Below are positions 8,941 to 16,949 of a stretch of 42,487 bases of DNA, one piece after another. This DNA is from Candidatus Methylomirabilota bacterium. GTDB taxonomy: Bacteria > Methylomirabilota > Methylomirabilia > Rokubacteriales > CSP1-6. Location of the stretch: positions 1 to 42,487 of the forward strand of contig DASYVT010000125.1 of assembly GCA_035936835.1 (NCBI GenBank). Reading direction: 5' to 3'. The translations under genes were made by a program, and so were the position numbers. Position 1 is the first letter of the stretch; the number at the start of each line of letters is the position of its first letter. The notes under the pieces were generated by a model. It was not told where the DNA came from and searched no databases. It saw only the letters and a program-made list of their open reading frames with translations.

Positions 8941-9278
8941 ACGGCCGCGTGCTGGCTGCGGGGTGGCCCTTTGCCGGACTTCTGGCTCTTGACGCGGGCC
9001 ACGCCGAGGTCTCGGGCGCGGCGCCGGTCCGCGGTCTCATTGTCGAGACCGACAGCCAGAGCGGCATCTTCGTCCTCGAGTCGGGGGACGCGACCTGCCC
9101 GCTCACCACCGACGCCGCGACGCGTTGCTACGGCGTGGACGGCTATCCCATCGCGCGGGGGGACATCCCCGTCGCGGACACGGTTGAGACGGTTCAGGAG
9201 AAGAACGGAGAGGAGTGGGTCACGACGAAGATCCGGGTCTTGCGGCCGGCGCCGTCCCCGAGCCCCGGGACGTGCTAG
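8937..9278 (+). CDS. Small hypothetical protein, possibly exported
   Basis: I do not recognise this 113-residue protein. It starts with a weakly hydrophobic segment (VLAAGWPFAGLLALDAGHA) that may be a signal peptide cleaved after GHA. A beta-rich body follows (RGLIVETDSQSGIFVLESGDATCPL) with two cysteines (C72, C85 region) that could form a disulfide outside the cytoplasm, and a Pro-Ser-rich tail ending in Cys. The GTG start overlaps the stop of the MucR-like gene, so the frame is probably real. The pattern resembles small exported beta-barrel or OB-fold proteins, but no family can be named. Confidence 0.55.
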   Translation: MNGRVLAAGWPFAGLLALDAGHAEVSGAAPVRGLIVETDSQSGIFVLESGDATCPLTTDAATRCYGVDGYPIARGDIPVADTVETVQEKNGEEWVTTKIRVLRPAPSPSPGTC

Positions 9279-9287
9279 CCGCGTCCC
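9267..9287 (+). terminator. Weak GC-rich hairpin at the end of the small exported-protein gene
   Basis: GGGACG pairs with CGTCCC across a 9-nt loop that includes the stop codon. The stem is only six pairs and no T-run follows, so it may slow rather than end transcription. It lies between two transcription units, which is the only supporting context. Confidence 0.22.
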
Positions 9288-9348
9288 CCCGGTTGCCCCT
9301 CCGTGCCCTCGCGCACCTGACGCATCGCGTAACGCAGGCGCAGAAGGG

Positions 9349-9377
9349 TTGAGAGCGCGGGCCCCTTCGCGTATATT
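9349..9377 (+). promoter_or_regulatory. Sigma70-type promoter for the second ABC operon
   Basis: TTGAGA at 9349-9354 and TATATT at 9372-9377 are separated by exactly 17 nt. They stand out as AT-rich islands in a GC-rich gap of about 200 nt and lie about 100 nt upstream of ATG 9478, leaving an untranslated leader of roughly 95 nt. Nothing else recognisable lies in the 9279-9477 gap. Confidence 0.6.
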
Positions 9378-9477
9378 CGCGTGTGGCGCGGGGTCTTCCT
9401 GCGGCAGACCAAGGAATTCCCACCCAGGGGCATGAGTCGCCAGGTCGCGGCCGACCGGCGTGAAGGGGAGGAACACA

Positions 9478-11088
9478 ATGACGCGCTTCCGTGTTGTCGC
9501 CGCCGTGTGGCTGGTCTTCGGGGCCGCCGCGCTCGTGACCGCCGTACCCGCCCAGGCTCAGACGCCAAGGCCCGGAGGGCATCTCAACATCATGCTGCGC
9601 GAGGACCTGCCCCAGGGCTTCGCCGTTCACGAGTCGTCGACGATATCGGTGAGCTACCCGTCGCTGCCCTGCTTCAACAACCTCATCTTCTTCGACCAGC
9701 ACAAGCGCACGGAGAGCGTCGAGACCCTCGTGGGCGAGTTGGCCGAGAAGTGGTCGTGGCAGGACAACTATAGAAACCTCGTGTTCTTTCTCCGCAAGGA
9801 CGTCAAGTGGCACGACGGCAAGCCCTTCACCTCGAAGGACGTCAAGTTCACCTTCGACATGCTCCGCGAGGCGCCCGAGGCGCAGGCCAAGCTTCGCATC
9901 AACCCGCGAAAGGACTGGTACGCCAACATCGAGGCCATCGAGGCGCCCGATCCTCACACGGTGGTCTTCCGTCTCAAGCGCCCCCAGCCCTCGCTCCTGA
10001 TCATGTTCGCCTCGGGCTACACGCCCATCTACGCCGCGCACGTGCCGCCCGCGAGCTACCGCACGGGCTGCATCGGCACCGGGCCCTTCAAGGTCAAGGA
10101 GTGGCGCAAGGGCGAGTTCGTCGACTACGTCAAGAACGCGGACTACTTCGTCAAGGGCAGGCCCTACCTGGACACCCTCCGCTATGTGGTCATCGAGAAC
10201 CGCGGCACGCGGAACTCGGCGCTCCAGGCCGGCAAGCTCGACGTCTCCTTCCCCGGGGAGATGACGAAGACCTCATCGGAGCAGGTCAAGAAGGCCGTGC
10301 CCCAGTTGGTCGTCACGCCCGTCGGGCAGACGGTCAGCGACAACATCATCATGAACGTCAAGAAGCCGCCCTTCGACAACATCAAGGTGCGGCTGGCCGT
10401 GAGCTACGGGATCGACCGCCGGGGCCTCATCCAGGCCGTCCACCAGGGCGGAGCCGTCGCGGGCGCGGCGCTGCCGCCCAAGCCATGGGGCATCTGGGGC
10501 ATCGCTGAGCAGGGGTTGCTGGCGCTCCCGGGCTACGGCAAGCCGGCCGACATGAAGGACAAAGCGAAGAAGATGATGGCCGAGCTCGGCTACACGCCCG
10601 AGAAGCCGCTCAAGGTCGAAATCGGCACGCGCAACATCGCCATCTACGTGGACATGGCCTCCTTCGTCATCAACGAGCTCAAGCAGATCGGCATCGACGC
10701 GACGCTCAAGCAGATCGAGACCGCGCAGTGGCACTCGATGGCCACGCGCGGCGACTACCAGATCGGCGCCAACCTGACGGGGCTGGGCGTCGACGATCCC
10801 GATGCGAACTTCTACGAGAACTACGCCTGCGGCTCGCCGCGCAACTACAGCCAGTACTGCAGCGAGCAGGTGATGAAGATGGTCGACCAGCAGTCGCAAG
10901 AGCTGAACCCGCAGAAGCGGCTCGAGATGGTCGTGGCGCTGCAGAAGAAGCTCGAGGAGGACGCGGCGCGGCCGATCCTCGACTGGAAGCTCGACTATTT
11001 CACCCAGTGGCCGTACGTGCACGACCTCATCCCGCACAACAATATCTACAACTTCGGCCGCATGCAGGACGTGTGGCGGGACCAGTAG
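9478..11088 (+). CDS. Peptide-type ABC transporter substrate-binding protein (SBP_bac_5)
   Basis: This is a complete 536-residue periplasmic binding protein. The N-terminus is a signal peptide (RFRVVAAVWLVFGAAALVTA, cleavage likely after AQA). The family-5 signature is NLVFFLRKDVKWHDGKPFTSKD followed by VKFTFDMLRE, and GTGPFKVKEW and the C-terminal lobe with GLGVDDPDANF follow. ATG 9478 is chosen because GGGGAGG sits just upstream; the frame extends 18 nt further to another start that lacks this support. It is a different paralogue from the one at the window start. The partners downstream are two permeases but no ATPases, with an amidase and a dehydrogenase behind them. An amide- or peptide-like substrate fits that context but is inference. 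Confidence 0.94.
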   Translation: MTRFRVVAAVWLVFGAAALVTAVPAQAQTPRPGGHLNIMLREDLPQGFAVHESSTISVSYPSLPCFNNLIFFDQHKRTESVETLVGELAEKWSWQDNYRNLVFFLRKDVKWHDGKPFTSKDVKFTFDMLREAPEAQAKLRINPRKDWYANIEAIEAPDPHTVVFRLKRPQPSLLIMFASGYTPIYAAHVPPASYRTGCIGTGPFKVKEWRKGEFVDYVKNADYFVKGRPYLDTLRYVVIENRGTRNSALQAGKLDVSFPGEMTKTSSEQVKKAVPQLVVTPVGQTVSDNIIMNVKKPPFDNIKVRLAVSYGIDRRGLIQAVHQGGAVAGAALPPKPWGIWGIAEQGLLALPGYGKPADMKDKAKKMMAELGYTPEKPLKVEIGTRNIAIYVDMASFVINELKQIGIDATLKQIETAQWHSMATRGDYQIGANLTGLGVDDPDANFYENYACGSPRNYSQYCSEQVMKMVDQQSQELNPQKRLEMVVALQKKLEEDAARPILDWKLDYFTQWPYVHDLIPHNNIYNFGRMQDVWRDQ

Positions 11089-11098
11089 CGCGCCTGGG

Positions 11099-12052
11099 GT
11101 GAAGAACTATCTCCTCCAGCGCCTCGGCATCGCGGCGCTGACGCTCTTCGGGATGTCGCTCGTGATCTTCGTCCTCCTGCGCTTGGCGCCGGGGGACATC
11201 GTGGACATCCTCTTCTCGACCGGCGGCTACGTGAATCCCTCCGAGCGAGCCGCCATCGAGAAGGAGCTCGGGCTCGACAAGCCCGTCTGGGCCCAATACA
11301 TCGAGTGGATCGGCCACATGGCCACCGGCGACCTCGGCAAGTCCTACCGCTACGACCTGCCGGCCTGGGAGATCATCCGGCCGCTGATCCCCGTCACCCT
11401 CGAGCTGGCGACGCTGTCCATGATCGTGGCGGTCCTGCTCGGTGTCCCGACGGGCGTCATCAGCGCCGTGCGCCAGGACACGGCCCTCGACTACGTGCTG
11501 CGCGTGGTGAGCCTGGCGGGGCTCAGCATGCCGTCTTTCTGGCTCGGCATGGTCATCATCCTAACGCTGGTGGCCTGGATCGGGTGGATCCCGCCGATGA
11601 CCTACGTCCCCATCACCGAGAACTTCAAGCTCCACGCGATCCAGTTTGCCCTGCCCGCCATGGCGGTCGGCTACCGCTCCTCGGCCCTCATCATGCGCAT
11701 CACGCGCTCGGCACTGCTGGAAGTGATGCGAGAAGACTACATCAGGACGGCGCGCGCCAAGGGGCAGGGGGAGCGCGTTGTGATCTGGAGCCACGCGCTC
11801 AAGAACGCGATCCTGCCCGTCGTGACCATCATCGGCATCGAGTTCGCGTTCCTGATCGGCGGGCTCGTGGTCACCGAGACCGTCTTCAACCTGCCGGGCA
11901 TCGCGCGCTTCCTCGTGCAGGCCATCCTGTGGCGTGACTACCCGATCGTGCAGACCCTCGTCATGTTCATCGCCATGGTCGTGATCTTCTCGAACCTCGC
12001 TGTGGACATGCTCTACGGCGTGCTCGACCCGCGGGTGCGCTATGGCAGCTAG
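11099..12052 (+). CDS. ABC transporter permease, DppB/OppB type
   Basis: This 317-residue permease has the family start KNYLLQRLGIAALTLFGMSLVIF, the DppB-type segment EKELGLDKPVWAQYIEW, and an EAA loop around EDYIRTARAKGQGERVVIWSHALKN, then LPVVTIIGIEFAFLIGGLVV and the C-terminal LDPRVRY. The GTG start lies 10 nt after the stop of the binding protein gene. It overlaps the next permease gene by 11 nt. It is the first half of the channel for the second transporter set. Confidence 0.93.
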   Translation: MKNYLLQRLGIAALTLFGMSLVIFVLLRLAPGDIVDILFSTGGYVNPSERAAIEKELGLDKPVWAQYIEWIGHMATGDLGKSYRYDLPAWEIIRPLIPVTLELATLSMIVAVLLGVPTGVISAVRQDTALDYVLRVVSLAGLSMPSFWLGMVIILTLVAWIGWIPPMTYVPITENFKLHAIQFALPAMAVGYRSSALIMRITRSALLEVMREDYIRTARAKGQGERVVIWSHALKNAILPVVTIIGIEFAFLIGGLVVTETVFNLPGIARFLVQAILWRDYPIVQTLVMFIAMVVIFSNLAVDMLYGVLDPRVRYGS

Positions 12053-12944
12053 CGGGGCGGCCGTGGCCGTCGCCGCGCCCGCAGCGCGACCCTCCCGCGA
12101 CGGGATGTGGGTGACGCTCCTGCGCTTCTGCCGCAAGAAGCCTCTCGGCGCGGCCGGCGGCGTCATCATGCTGCTGATCGCGTTCGCCGCGATCTTCGCC
12201 AACGTGCTGCAGACCTACGATCCCATCGCCACCGACGCCGCCGTCACGCTGGCGCCGCCGAGCGCGGCGCACTGGCTCGGCACCGACCACTTGGGCCGTG
12301 ACATCTACTCCCGCATCCTCCATGGGGCGCGCGTGTCGCTCCTGGTGGGCCTGGGCTCGACCCTCGTCGCCTCGCTGCTGGGCGGCGTCATCGGACTCCT
12401 CTCGGGCTACGTCGGCGGCAAGACCGACCTCGTGGTCCAGCGCATGATGGACATCCTCCAGGGGCTGCCGCTGCTGGTCCTGGCGCTCGTCATGGCTGCG
12501 GCGCTCGGGCCGTCCATCCCGAACGTGATTCTGGCGATCTCGATCCCGATCATGCCGCGCGCCGCCCGCGTCATCCGCTCGAGCGTGCTCTCCATCCGCG
12601 AGTTCCAATACGTGGAAGCCGCGCGCGCGCTGGGGCTCACCCATCTGCGCATCGCCTTCCGGCACATCATGCCCAACACCGTGGGGCCATTCATCGTGCT
12701 GGGCACGGCCCAGCTCGGCAGCGCCATCCTCGTCGAGGCGGCGCTGTCCTTCCTGGGCCTGGGCGTGCCGGAGCCGTATCCCTCCTGGGGGCGCATGCTG
12801 TCGGTCTCGGCCGCCGAGTACGCCCAGAAGGCGCCGTGGCTCGTGCTGTTCCCGGGCATCGCCATCAGCCTTGCGGTGTTCGGCGCGAATCTCCTGGGTG
12901 ATGCCCTCCGCGACACCCTGGACCCACGCCTGCGCGGCGCCTAA
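12042..12944 (+). CDS. ABC transporter permease, DppC/OppC type
   Basis: This 300-residue permease has a first helix at GGVIMLLIAFAAIFANVL and the diagnostic HWLGTDHLGRDIYSRILHGA, then four or five helices. The EAA loop is near EFQYVEAARALGLTHLRIAFRHI, followed by [19 protein letters not shown]. It ends with ALRDTLDPRLRGA, the normal family C-terminus. The N-terminal 20 residues are Ala-rich and poorly conserved, as usual. No ATPase gene follows: the next gene is an amidase 27 nt downstream. The set therefore depends on ATPases encoded elsewhere, possibly 3251-5205. Confidence 0.93.
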   Translation: MAASGAAVAVAAPAARPSRDGMWVTLLRFCRKKPLGAAGGVIMLLIAFAAIFANVLQTYDPIATDAAVTLAPPSAAHWLGTDHLGRDIYSRILHGARVSLLVGLGSTLVASLLGGVIGLLSGYVGGKTDLVVQRMMDILQGLPLLVLALVMAAALGPSIPNVILAISIPIMPRAARVIRSSVLSIREFQYVEAARALGLTHLRIAFRHIMPNTVGPFIVLGTAQLGSAILVEAALSFLGLGVPEPYPSWGRMLSVSAAEYAQKAPWLVLFPGIAISLAVFGANLLGDALRDTLDPRLRGA

Positions 12945-12971
12945 CCCACGTCTTCGCTGAAGGAGGTAGAC

Positions 12972-14387
12972 ATGGCTTCGGATGACCTGTGCTGGATGCC
13001 GGCCTCGGAGATGGCCGCGGCCATCCGGCGGAAGAAGGTTTCGCCGGTGGAGGTAATGAAGGCCGTGCTCGGGCGCATCGAGCGCCTGAACCCGACGCTC
13101 AACGCGTTCGTGACGCTGACGGCCGAGCAGGCAATGCGCTCCGCCCGCGCGGCCGAGCGCGCGCTCACGAGGCGGGGCGCCAGGCTCGGGCCGCTGCATG
13201 GTGTCCCCTTCTCCACCAAGGACCTTGTCGTCACCAAGGGCATCCGGACGACCTTCGGCACGCGGCTCTACGCCGACAACGTGCCGACCGAGACGGCGCC
13301 GATGGTGGAGCGGCTGGCCGCGGCCGGGGCGATCCAGCTCGGCAAGACGAACACGCCCACGATGGGCTGGATCGGCGCCACGCACAATCTCCTCTTCGGC
13401 GCGACGCGCAACCCGTGGAACCTCGATCGCACCCCGGGCGGCTCGAGCGGGGGCGCCAGCGCCGCCGTCGCGGCCGGCATGGGGCCGCTCGCCATCGGCA
13501 CGGACGGTGGAGGCTCCATTCGCATTCCGGCGTCGTTCGCCGGCATCTTCGGCCACAAGGCCTCCTTCGGCCGCATCCCCGTGTATCCCCCCAGCGGGGG
13601 CTGGAGCCTCTCGCACATCGGGCCGATGACCCGCACGGTGACGGATGCCGCGCTCATGATGAACGTCTGCGCGGGACCCGACTCGCGTGACCAGTTCTCG
13701 CTGCCCGCTGCGCCAGTCGACTACGTCAAGGCGATCAAGGGTGGGATCAAGGGGCTCCGCGTGGCGTGGGTGCCCGACCCGGGCTACGCAAAGCTGGTGG
13801 ATCCCGAAGTAGCGGCCGTCTGCGCGCGCGCGGCCAAGCGCTTCCGCGAGCTGGGCTGCCGCGTCGAGGAGGTCAACCCCCGCTGGCCGTCGCCGCACCA
13901 GATGTGGAGGGCGATCTTCTGCGGCGGCGTCGCCGCTCGGCTGGCGCCCTACCTGCCTCAGCGTCGCGCCGACATCGACGAGGGTCTGGCGGCGCTCATC
14001 GACGAAACCCTCTCCTGGGGGCCCACAACCTACGTCCAGGCCTGGTTCGACCGGATGGCCTGGTGGGAGCACCCGCGCCGCCTCTTCGAGACCTACGACA
14101 TCATGCTCACGCCCACGGTGGCCTGCCCGCCCTTCAAGATCGGCCTCGATAATCCAAGCGAGATCGCGGGGCGTCCGGCGGAGCCCTACGAGTGGATTCC
14201 GTTCACCTATCCCTTCAACATGACCGGCCAGCCCGCGTGCTCGGTGCCCGCCGGCTTCACCGCCGACAAGCTCCCGGTGGGGCTCCAGATCGTGGGCCGC
14301 CGCTTCGACGACGCCACCGTCCTTCGAGCCGCGGCGGCCTTCGAAAGGGCGCAGCCCTGGCACCATCTCAAACCCCCGATCGACTGA
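12972..14387 (+). CDS. Amidase-signature family hydrolase
   Basis: This 471-residue enzyme is of the GatA/amidase-signature family, which hydrolyses amide bonds through a Ser-cisSer-Lys triad. The triad is visible: K83 in STKDLVV, cis-Ser S158 in PGGSSGG and nucleophile S182 in DGGGSIRIPA. It has a typical N-terminal helix pair (PASEMAAAIRRKKVSPVEVM) and full family length. It is unlikely to be GatA because no gatB or gatC is nearby and it lies behind an ABC uptake set. A catabolic amidase or aryl-acylamidase acting on an imported compound is more likely (inference). AAGGAGG precedes ATG 12972 at ideal spacing. The stop codon lies inside a 17-bp tandem repeat. Confidence 0.92.
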   Translation: MASDDLCWMPASEMAAAIRRKKVSPVEVMKAVLGRIERLNPTLNAFVTLTAEQAMRSARAAERALTRRGARLGPLHGVPFSTKDLVVTKGIRTTFGTRLYADNVPTETAPMVERLAAAGAIQLGKTNTPTMGWIGATHNLLFGATRNPWNLDRTPGGSSGGASAAVAAGMGPLAIGTDGGGSIRIPASFAGIFGHKASFGRIPVYPPSGGWSLSHIGPMTRTVTDAALMMNVCAGPDSRDQFSLPAAPVDYVKAIKGGIKGLRVAWVPDPGYAKLVDPEVAAVCARAAKRFRELGCRVEEVNPRWPSPHQMWRAIFCGGVAARLAPYLPQRRADIDEGLAALIDETLSWGPTTYVQAWFDRMAWWEHPRRLFETYDIMLTPTVACPPFKIGLDNPSEIAGRPAEPYEWIPFTYPFNMTGQPACSVPAGFTADKLPVGLQIVGRRFDDATVLRAAAAFERAQPWHHLKPPID

Positions 14388-14431
14388 CTCCAAAGACCGA
14401 CTGACTCCGAAGACCAAGTGACTCCGAAGGG
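14381..14431 (+). repeat. 17-bp tandem repeat, three copies, across the amidase stop codon
   Basis: The units are CGACTGACTCCAAAGAC, CGACTGACTCCGAAGAC and the more divergent CAAGTGACTCCGAAGGG. The first contains the amidase stop TGA and the last leads into the ribosome-binding site of the dehydrogenase gene. Copies 1 and 2 differ at one base, indicating a recent duplication. Confidence 0.9.
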
Positions 14432-14440
14432 GGAGACGAC

Positions 14441-15334
14441 ATGACCGCTGACGACGTCAAACGCATCCTGGTGGTGGGGGCCGGGCAAATGGGCGCCCAG
14501 ATCGCGATGCAGTCCGCGCTGCACGGCTACCAGATCACGCTCAACGACCTCAACATGGAGCTCCTGCAGAAGGGCATGGCCGGGAACCGCAAGCAGCTCG
14601 AGCGCCGCGTCCAGAAGGGGCAGATGACCAAGGACAAGATGGAAGAGGCCGTCGCCCGCGTCACGCTCGAGCCTGACCTCGAGAAGGCCGCGCGCGACGC
14701 GGATTTCGCCATCGAGGCCATCGTGGAGCGGCTCGAGCCGAAGAAGGACTGCTTCGCCAAGCTCGACCGTCTCTGCCCGCCCCACACGATCCTCGCGACC
14801 AACTCGTCCACGCTCATGAACTCCCAGATCGCGCCCTCGACCAAGCGGCCGGAGAAGTGCGTCAACATGCACTACTTCTACCCGCCGCTGGTCATGAAGC
14901 TCGTCGAGGTGGTCAAGGGGCAGTGGACCAGCGAAGAGACCGTGGAGATCACGGCCGAGGTAAGCCGGCGGAGCGGCCGGGAGCCGGTGATCCTGCGAAA
15001 AGAGCTGCCGGGCTTCCTCGTCAACCGCATTCTTCGCGCCCTGGTGCGCGAGGCCTACTACTGCCTCGAGCAGGGGGTGGCCAGCCACGCCGACATCGAC
15101 AAGGCGGTGGAGCTCGGTCTCAACCACCCGCTCGGGCCCTTCAAGCTCGGCGACCTCTCGGGCCTCGACATCGGCTACAACGCCCGCCTCGAGACCTTTG
15201 CTGTGACCAAGAACGACGCCGACCGGCCGCCCAAGGAGCTGGAGAAGCGCGTCAAGCGCGGCGACCTCGGGCGCAAGACCGGGCGCGGCTTCTACGACTA
15301 CTCGACGGATCCGCCCAAGCCGGTCCTGGACTGA
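14441..15334 (+). CDS. 3-hydroxyacyl-CoA dehydrogenase (3-hydroxybutyryl-CoA dehydrogenase type)
   Basis: This 297-residue NAD(P)-dependent enzyme oxidises 3-hydroxyacyl-CoA to 3-ketoacyl-CoA, or the reverse. The Rossmann motif GAGQMG is at 13-18. The catalytic region has NSSTL (about 121-125), the histidine of MHYFYPPLVMKLVEVV (H144) with E156, and N195 in GFLVNRIL. The C-terminal helical domain has HPLGPFKLGDLSGLDIG and the end motif GRKTGRGFYDY. The length matches single-domain Hbd/PaaH enzymes. GGGGGAG precedes the ATG. With the amidase and the transporter upstream it suggests uptake, deamidation and beta-oxidation of some acyl compound, but the substrate is not defined by the sequence. 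Confidence 0.93.
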   Translation: MTADDVKRILVVGAGQMGAQIAMQSALHGYQITLNDLNMELLQKGMAGNRKQLERRVQKGQMTKDKMEEAVARVTLEPDLEKAARDADFAIEAIVERLEPKKDCFAKLDRLCPPHTILATNSSTLMNSQIAPSTKRPEKCVNMHYFYPPLVMKLVEVVKGQWTSEETVEITAEVSRRSGREPVILRKELPGFLVNRILRALVREAYYCLEQGVASHADIDKAVELGLNHPLGPFKLGDLSGLDIGYNARLETFAVTKNDADRPPKELEKRVKRGDLGRKTGRGFYDYSTDPPKPVLD

Positions 15335-15408
15335 TACGCGTATCGCGACGGAGACGCTCCGCCCACGTCGATCCTCGACTGACGGGCGTATCGGACCGGC
15401 GACGCTCC
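15311..15408 (+). repeat. Imperfect direct repeat (about 50 bp, period 48) duplicating the end of the dehydrogenase gene
   Basis: Copy A (15311-15360) encodes the last codons PPKPVLD, the stop and 26 nt of 3' flank. Copy B (15359-15408) lies in the gap and would read PPTSILD followed by a stop in the same order. The copies share most bases, including a GGCGACGCTCC/GGAGACGCTCC end. The rest of the 15335-15456 gap shows no gene. Confidence 0.8.
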
Positions 15409-15456
15409 TAAAGCTGGACATTGACGCCTAACGGGGTGTGAGACAGCCTGCGCGCC

Positions 15457-16008
15457 ATGCGGGGGCGGCGCGCGCAGACGGGGCATTCGCTGGTCGAGGT
15501 GCTGGTCGCGACGGCCATCATGGGTCTCGTCATGTCGGCCACTCTGAGCGTGCTCCAGTCCGGCCTCGCCGCCTGGGGCTGGGGCGCAGGAAGGGTCGAG
15601 GCGCAGCAGGCCATACGCGCGGCTCTCGAGCGCATGGCGCACGAGCTCCGCGAGGCGGGCTATGACCCTACCGATGCGGGGATCGAGGCCGTCCTCGTGG
15701 CCGAGCCCGCCCGGATCGTCTTTCAGCGCGACCTCAACGGCAACGGCCTGATCGACCCCACGCGCGAGCGCGTCACCTACCTGCTGCGCTCGGGAGAAAC
15801 GACGCTCCGGCGGGACGCGGGAGGCGGCGCCCAGCCCCTGGCCGAGAACGTGCGGCGCTTCAGTCTCTCCTACCTCGACAAGGCCGGCGCGCCCACGGCT
15901 GATCCGGCGCGGGTCGCTTCGGTCAGGATAGAGATCGAGGCGGGGCGTGCCGGGCCCAAGGCGACCATGGCGACGCTCGTCTCCCTGAGAAACGGGGCGT
16001 TCTGGTAG
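15457..16008 (+). CDS. Prepilin-like protein with N-terminal methylation motif (PilW/GspJ type)
   Basis: This 183-residue protein starts with a basic leader ending in Gly9, then HSLVEVLVATAIMGLVMSA, the type IV pilin/pseudopilin cleavage and helix motif with Glu at +5 (E14). The first mature residue would be His rather than the usual Phe or Met. The rest is a globular beta-rich domain with RIVFQRDLNGNGLIDP, which resembles minor pilins of the PilW or GspJ type and contains a possible Asp/Asn calcium-like loop. No other pilus or secretion genes are in the window, so it is an orphan here. No ribosome-binding site is clear; the ATG is chosen because the leader begins there. Confidence 0.8.
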   Translation: MRGRRAQTGHSLVEVLVATAIMGLVMSATLSVLQSGLAAWGWGAGRVEAQQAIRAALERMAHELREAGYDPTDAGIEAVLVAEPARIVFQRDLNGNGLIDPTRERVTYLLRSGETTLRRDAGGGAQPLAENVRRFSLSYLDKAGAPTADPARVASVRIEIEAGRAGPKATMATLVSLRNGAFW

Positions 16009-16017
16009 GATTCGCCC

Positions 16018-16806
16018 ATGCGCAGCTTCCGGTGGCACCCAGCTCTCGCGGTGGCGCTCGTGGCGGCGGGCGTCGTGACGGCCTGCGAGACCGTGCCGTA
16101 TACGGGCCGTTCGCAGCTCCAGTTCATGTCGCCCCAGCAGGAGAGCGAGTTGGGCGCCCAAGCCTACCAGCAGACCCTGGCCAAGACGAAGCTGTCCTCA
16201 GATGCCGCGGCGAGCGAGATGGTCACCCGGGTCGGCAGTCGCATCGCCGCGGTCACGGGCCACCCGGAATACAAGTGGGAGTATCGGCTCATCCAGGATG
16301 ACAAGCAGGTGAATGCCTTCGCCCTGCCCGGTGGCAAGGTTGCCGTTTACACCGGTATCCTGCCCATCACCCGCGACGAGAACGGCCTGGCAGCCGTCCT
16401 GGGGCACGAGATCGGCCACGTCATCGCGCGTCATGGCGGCGAGCGGGTCAGCCAGCAAATGCTGGTCAACGTCGGCCTTGAGACAACCATGGCGGCTCTC
16501 TCCCGGGGCAATCCCGCCACCGTCCAGGCCGTGGCTTCCCTCCTCGGTGCCGGGGCCACAGTCGGGGTGCTTCTCCCTTGGAGCCGGGCCCAGGAGTCGG
16601 AGGCCGACCACCTGGGACTCATCCTGATGGCCGAGGCCGGCTATGACCCCCACGCCGCCAGGGACCTCTGGGTCCGCATGGCCGCGGCCTCGAAGGGGTC
16701 GGGAAAGCCCCCTGAATTCCTCTCCACCCACCCCTCGGAGCCCACACGGATCCAGCAAATCGAGGTCTGGATGCCGGAAGCCATGCAGTACTACCACCCC
16801 CGCTGA
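16018..16806 (+). CDS. M48-family zinc metalloprotease, probable lipoprotein (BepA/LoiP-like)
   Basis: This 262-residue protease carries the zinc motif H130-E131-I-G-H134 and the third ligand E195 in ESEADHLG. The N-terminus is a lipoprotein signal (LVAAGVVTAC) with the lipid cysteine at C23, followed by ETVPYTGRSQLQF, the common start of LoiP/YcaL-type periplasmic M48 proteases. The end motif FLSTHPSEPTRIQQI is characteristic. It probably degrades or matures misassembled envelope proteins, anchored to a membrane on the outer side of the cytoplasmic membrane. The gene begins 9 nt after the prepilin-like gene, and a 211-nt gap with the dcw promoter follows. Confidence 0.93.
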   Translation: MRSFRWHPALAVALVAAGVVTACETVPYTGRSQLQFMSPQQESELGAQAYQQTLAKTKLSSDAAASEMVTRVGSRIAAVTGHPEYKWEYRLIQDDKQVNAFALPGGKVAVYTGILPITRDENGLAAVLGHEIGHVIARHGGERVSQQMLVNVGLETTMAALSRGNPATVQAVASLLGAGATVGVLLPWSRAQESEADHLGLILMAEAGYDPHAARDLWVRMAAASKGSGKPPEFLSTHPSEPTRIQQIEVWMPEAMQYYHPR

Positions 16807-16905
16807 GGCCCCACTTCTCCAAGATGCGGTAGCCCCGTCAGGGCCGGACACCACCCGTCGCCTTGGCGGATGATCTGGATATATCAAGGAAATCAGAGTT
16901 TTTTC

Positions 16906-16934
16906 TTGACACCCCCAAGCGCAACCTTTAGATT
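16906..16934 (+). promoter_or_regulatory. Sigma70-type promoter of the dcw (mraZ) operon
   Basis: A perfect TTGACA at 16906-16911 is followed after 17 nt by TAGATT at 16929-16934. The surrounding TTTTTTC tract is AT-rich, unlike the rest of the window. The mraZ start is about 80 nt downstream. This is the best promoter in the window and the expected place for the main start of the division and cell-wall operon. Confidence 0.72.
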
Positions 16935-16949
16935 AGGCCGCTGAGTGGG

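Noticed and set aside
12972-14387. Annotation as GatA subunit of the aspartyl/glutamyl-tRNA amidotransferase.
   Set aside because: No gatB or gatC is adjacent, and the gene lies in a transporter and acyl-CoA context.
11967-14417. An 816-codon open frame on the minus strand opposite the permease, amidase and dehydrogenase start.
   Set aside because: It is rich in Arg, Gly, Glu and His with no domain, and the plus strand here has three clear genes. High GC content makes such antisense frames common; I saw the same opposite ftsI, murE, ftsA and the cyclase.
16870-16905. Rho-independent terminator after the M48 protease.
   Set aside because: The T-run at 16900 is preceded only by a four-pair stem, and the region fits better as the AT-rich upstream part of the mraZ promoter.
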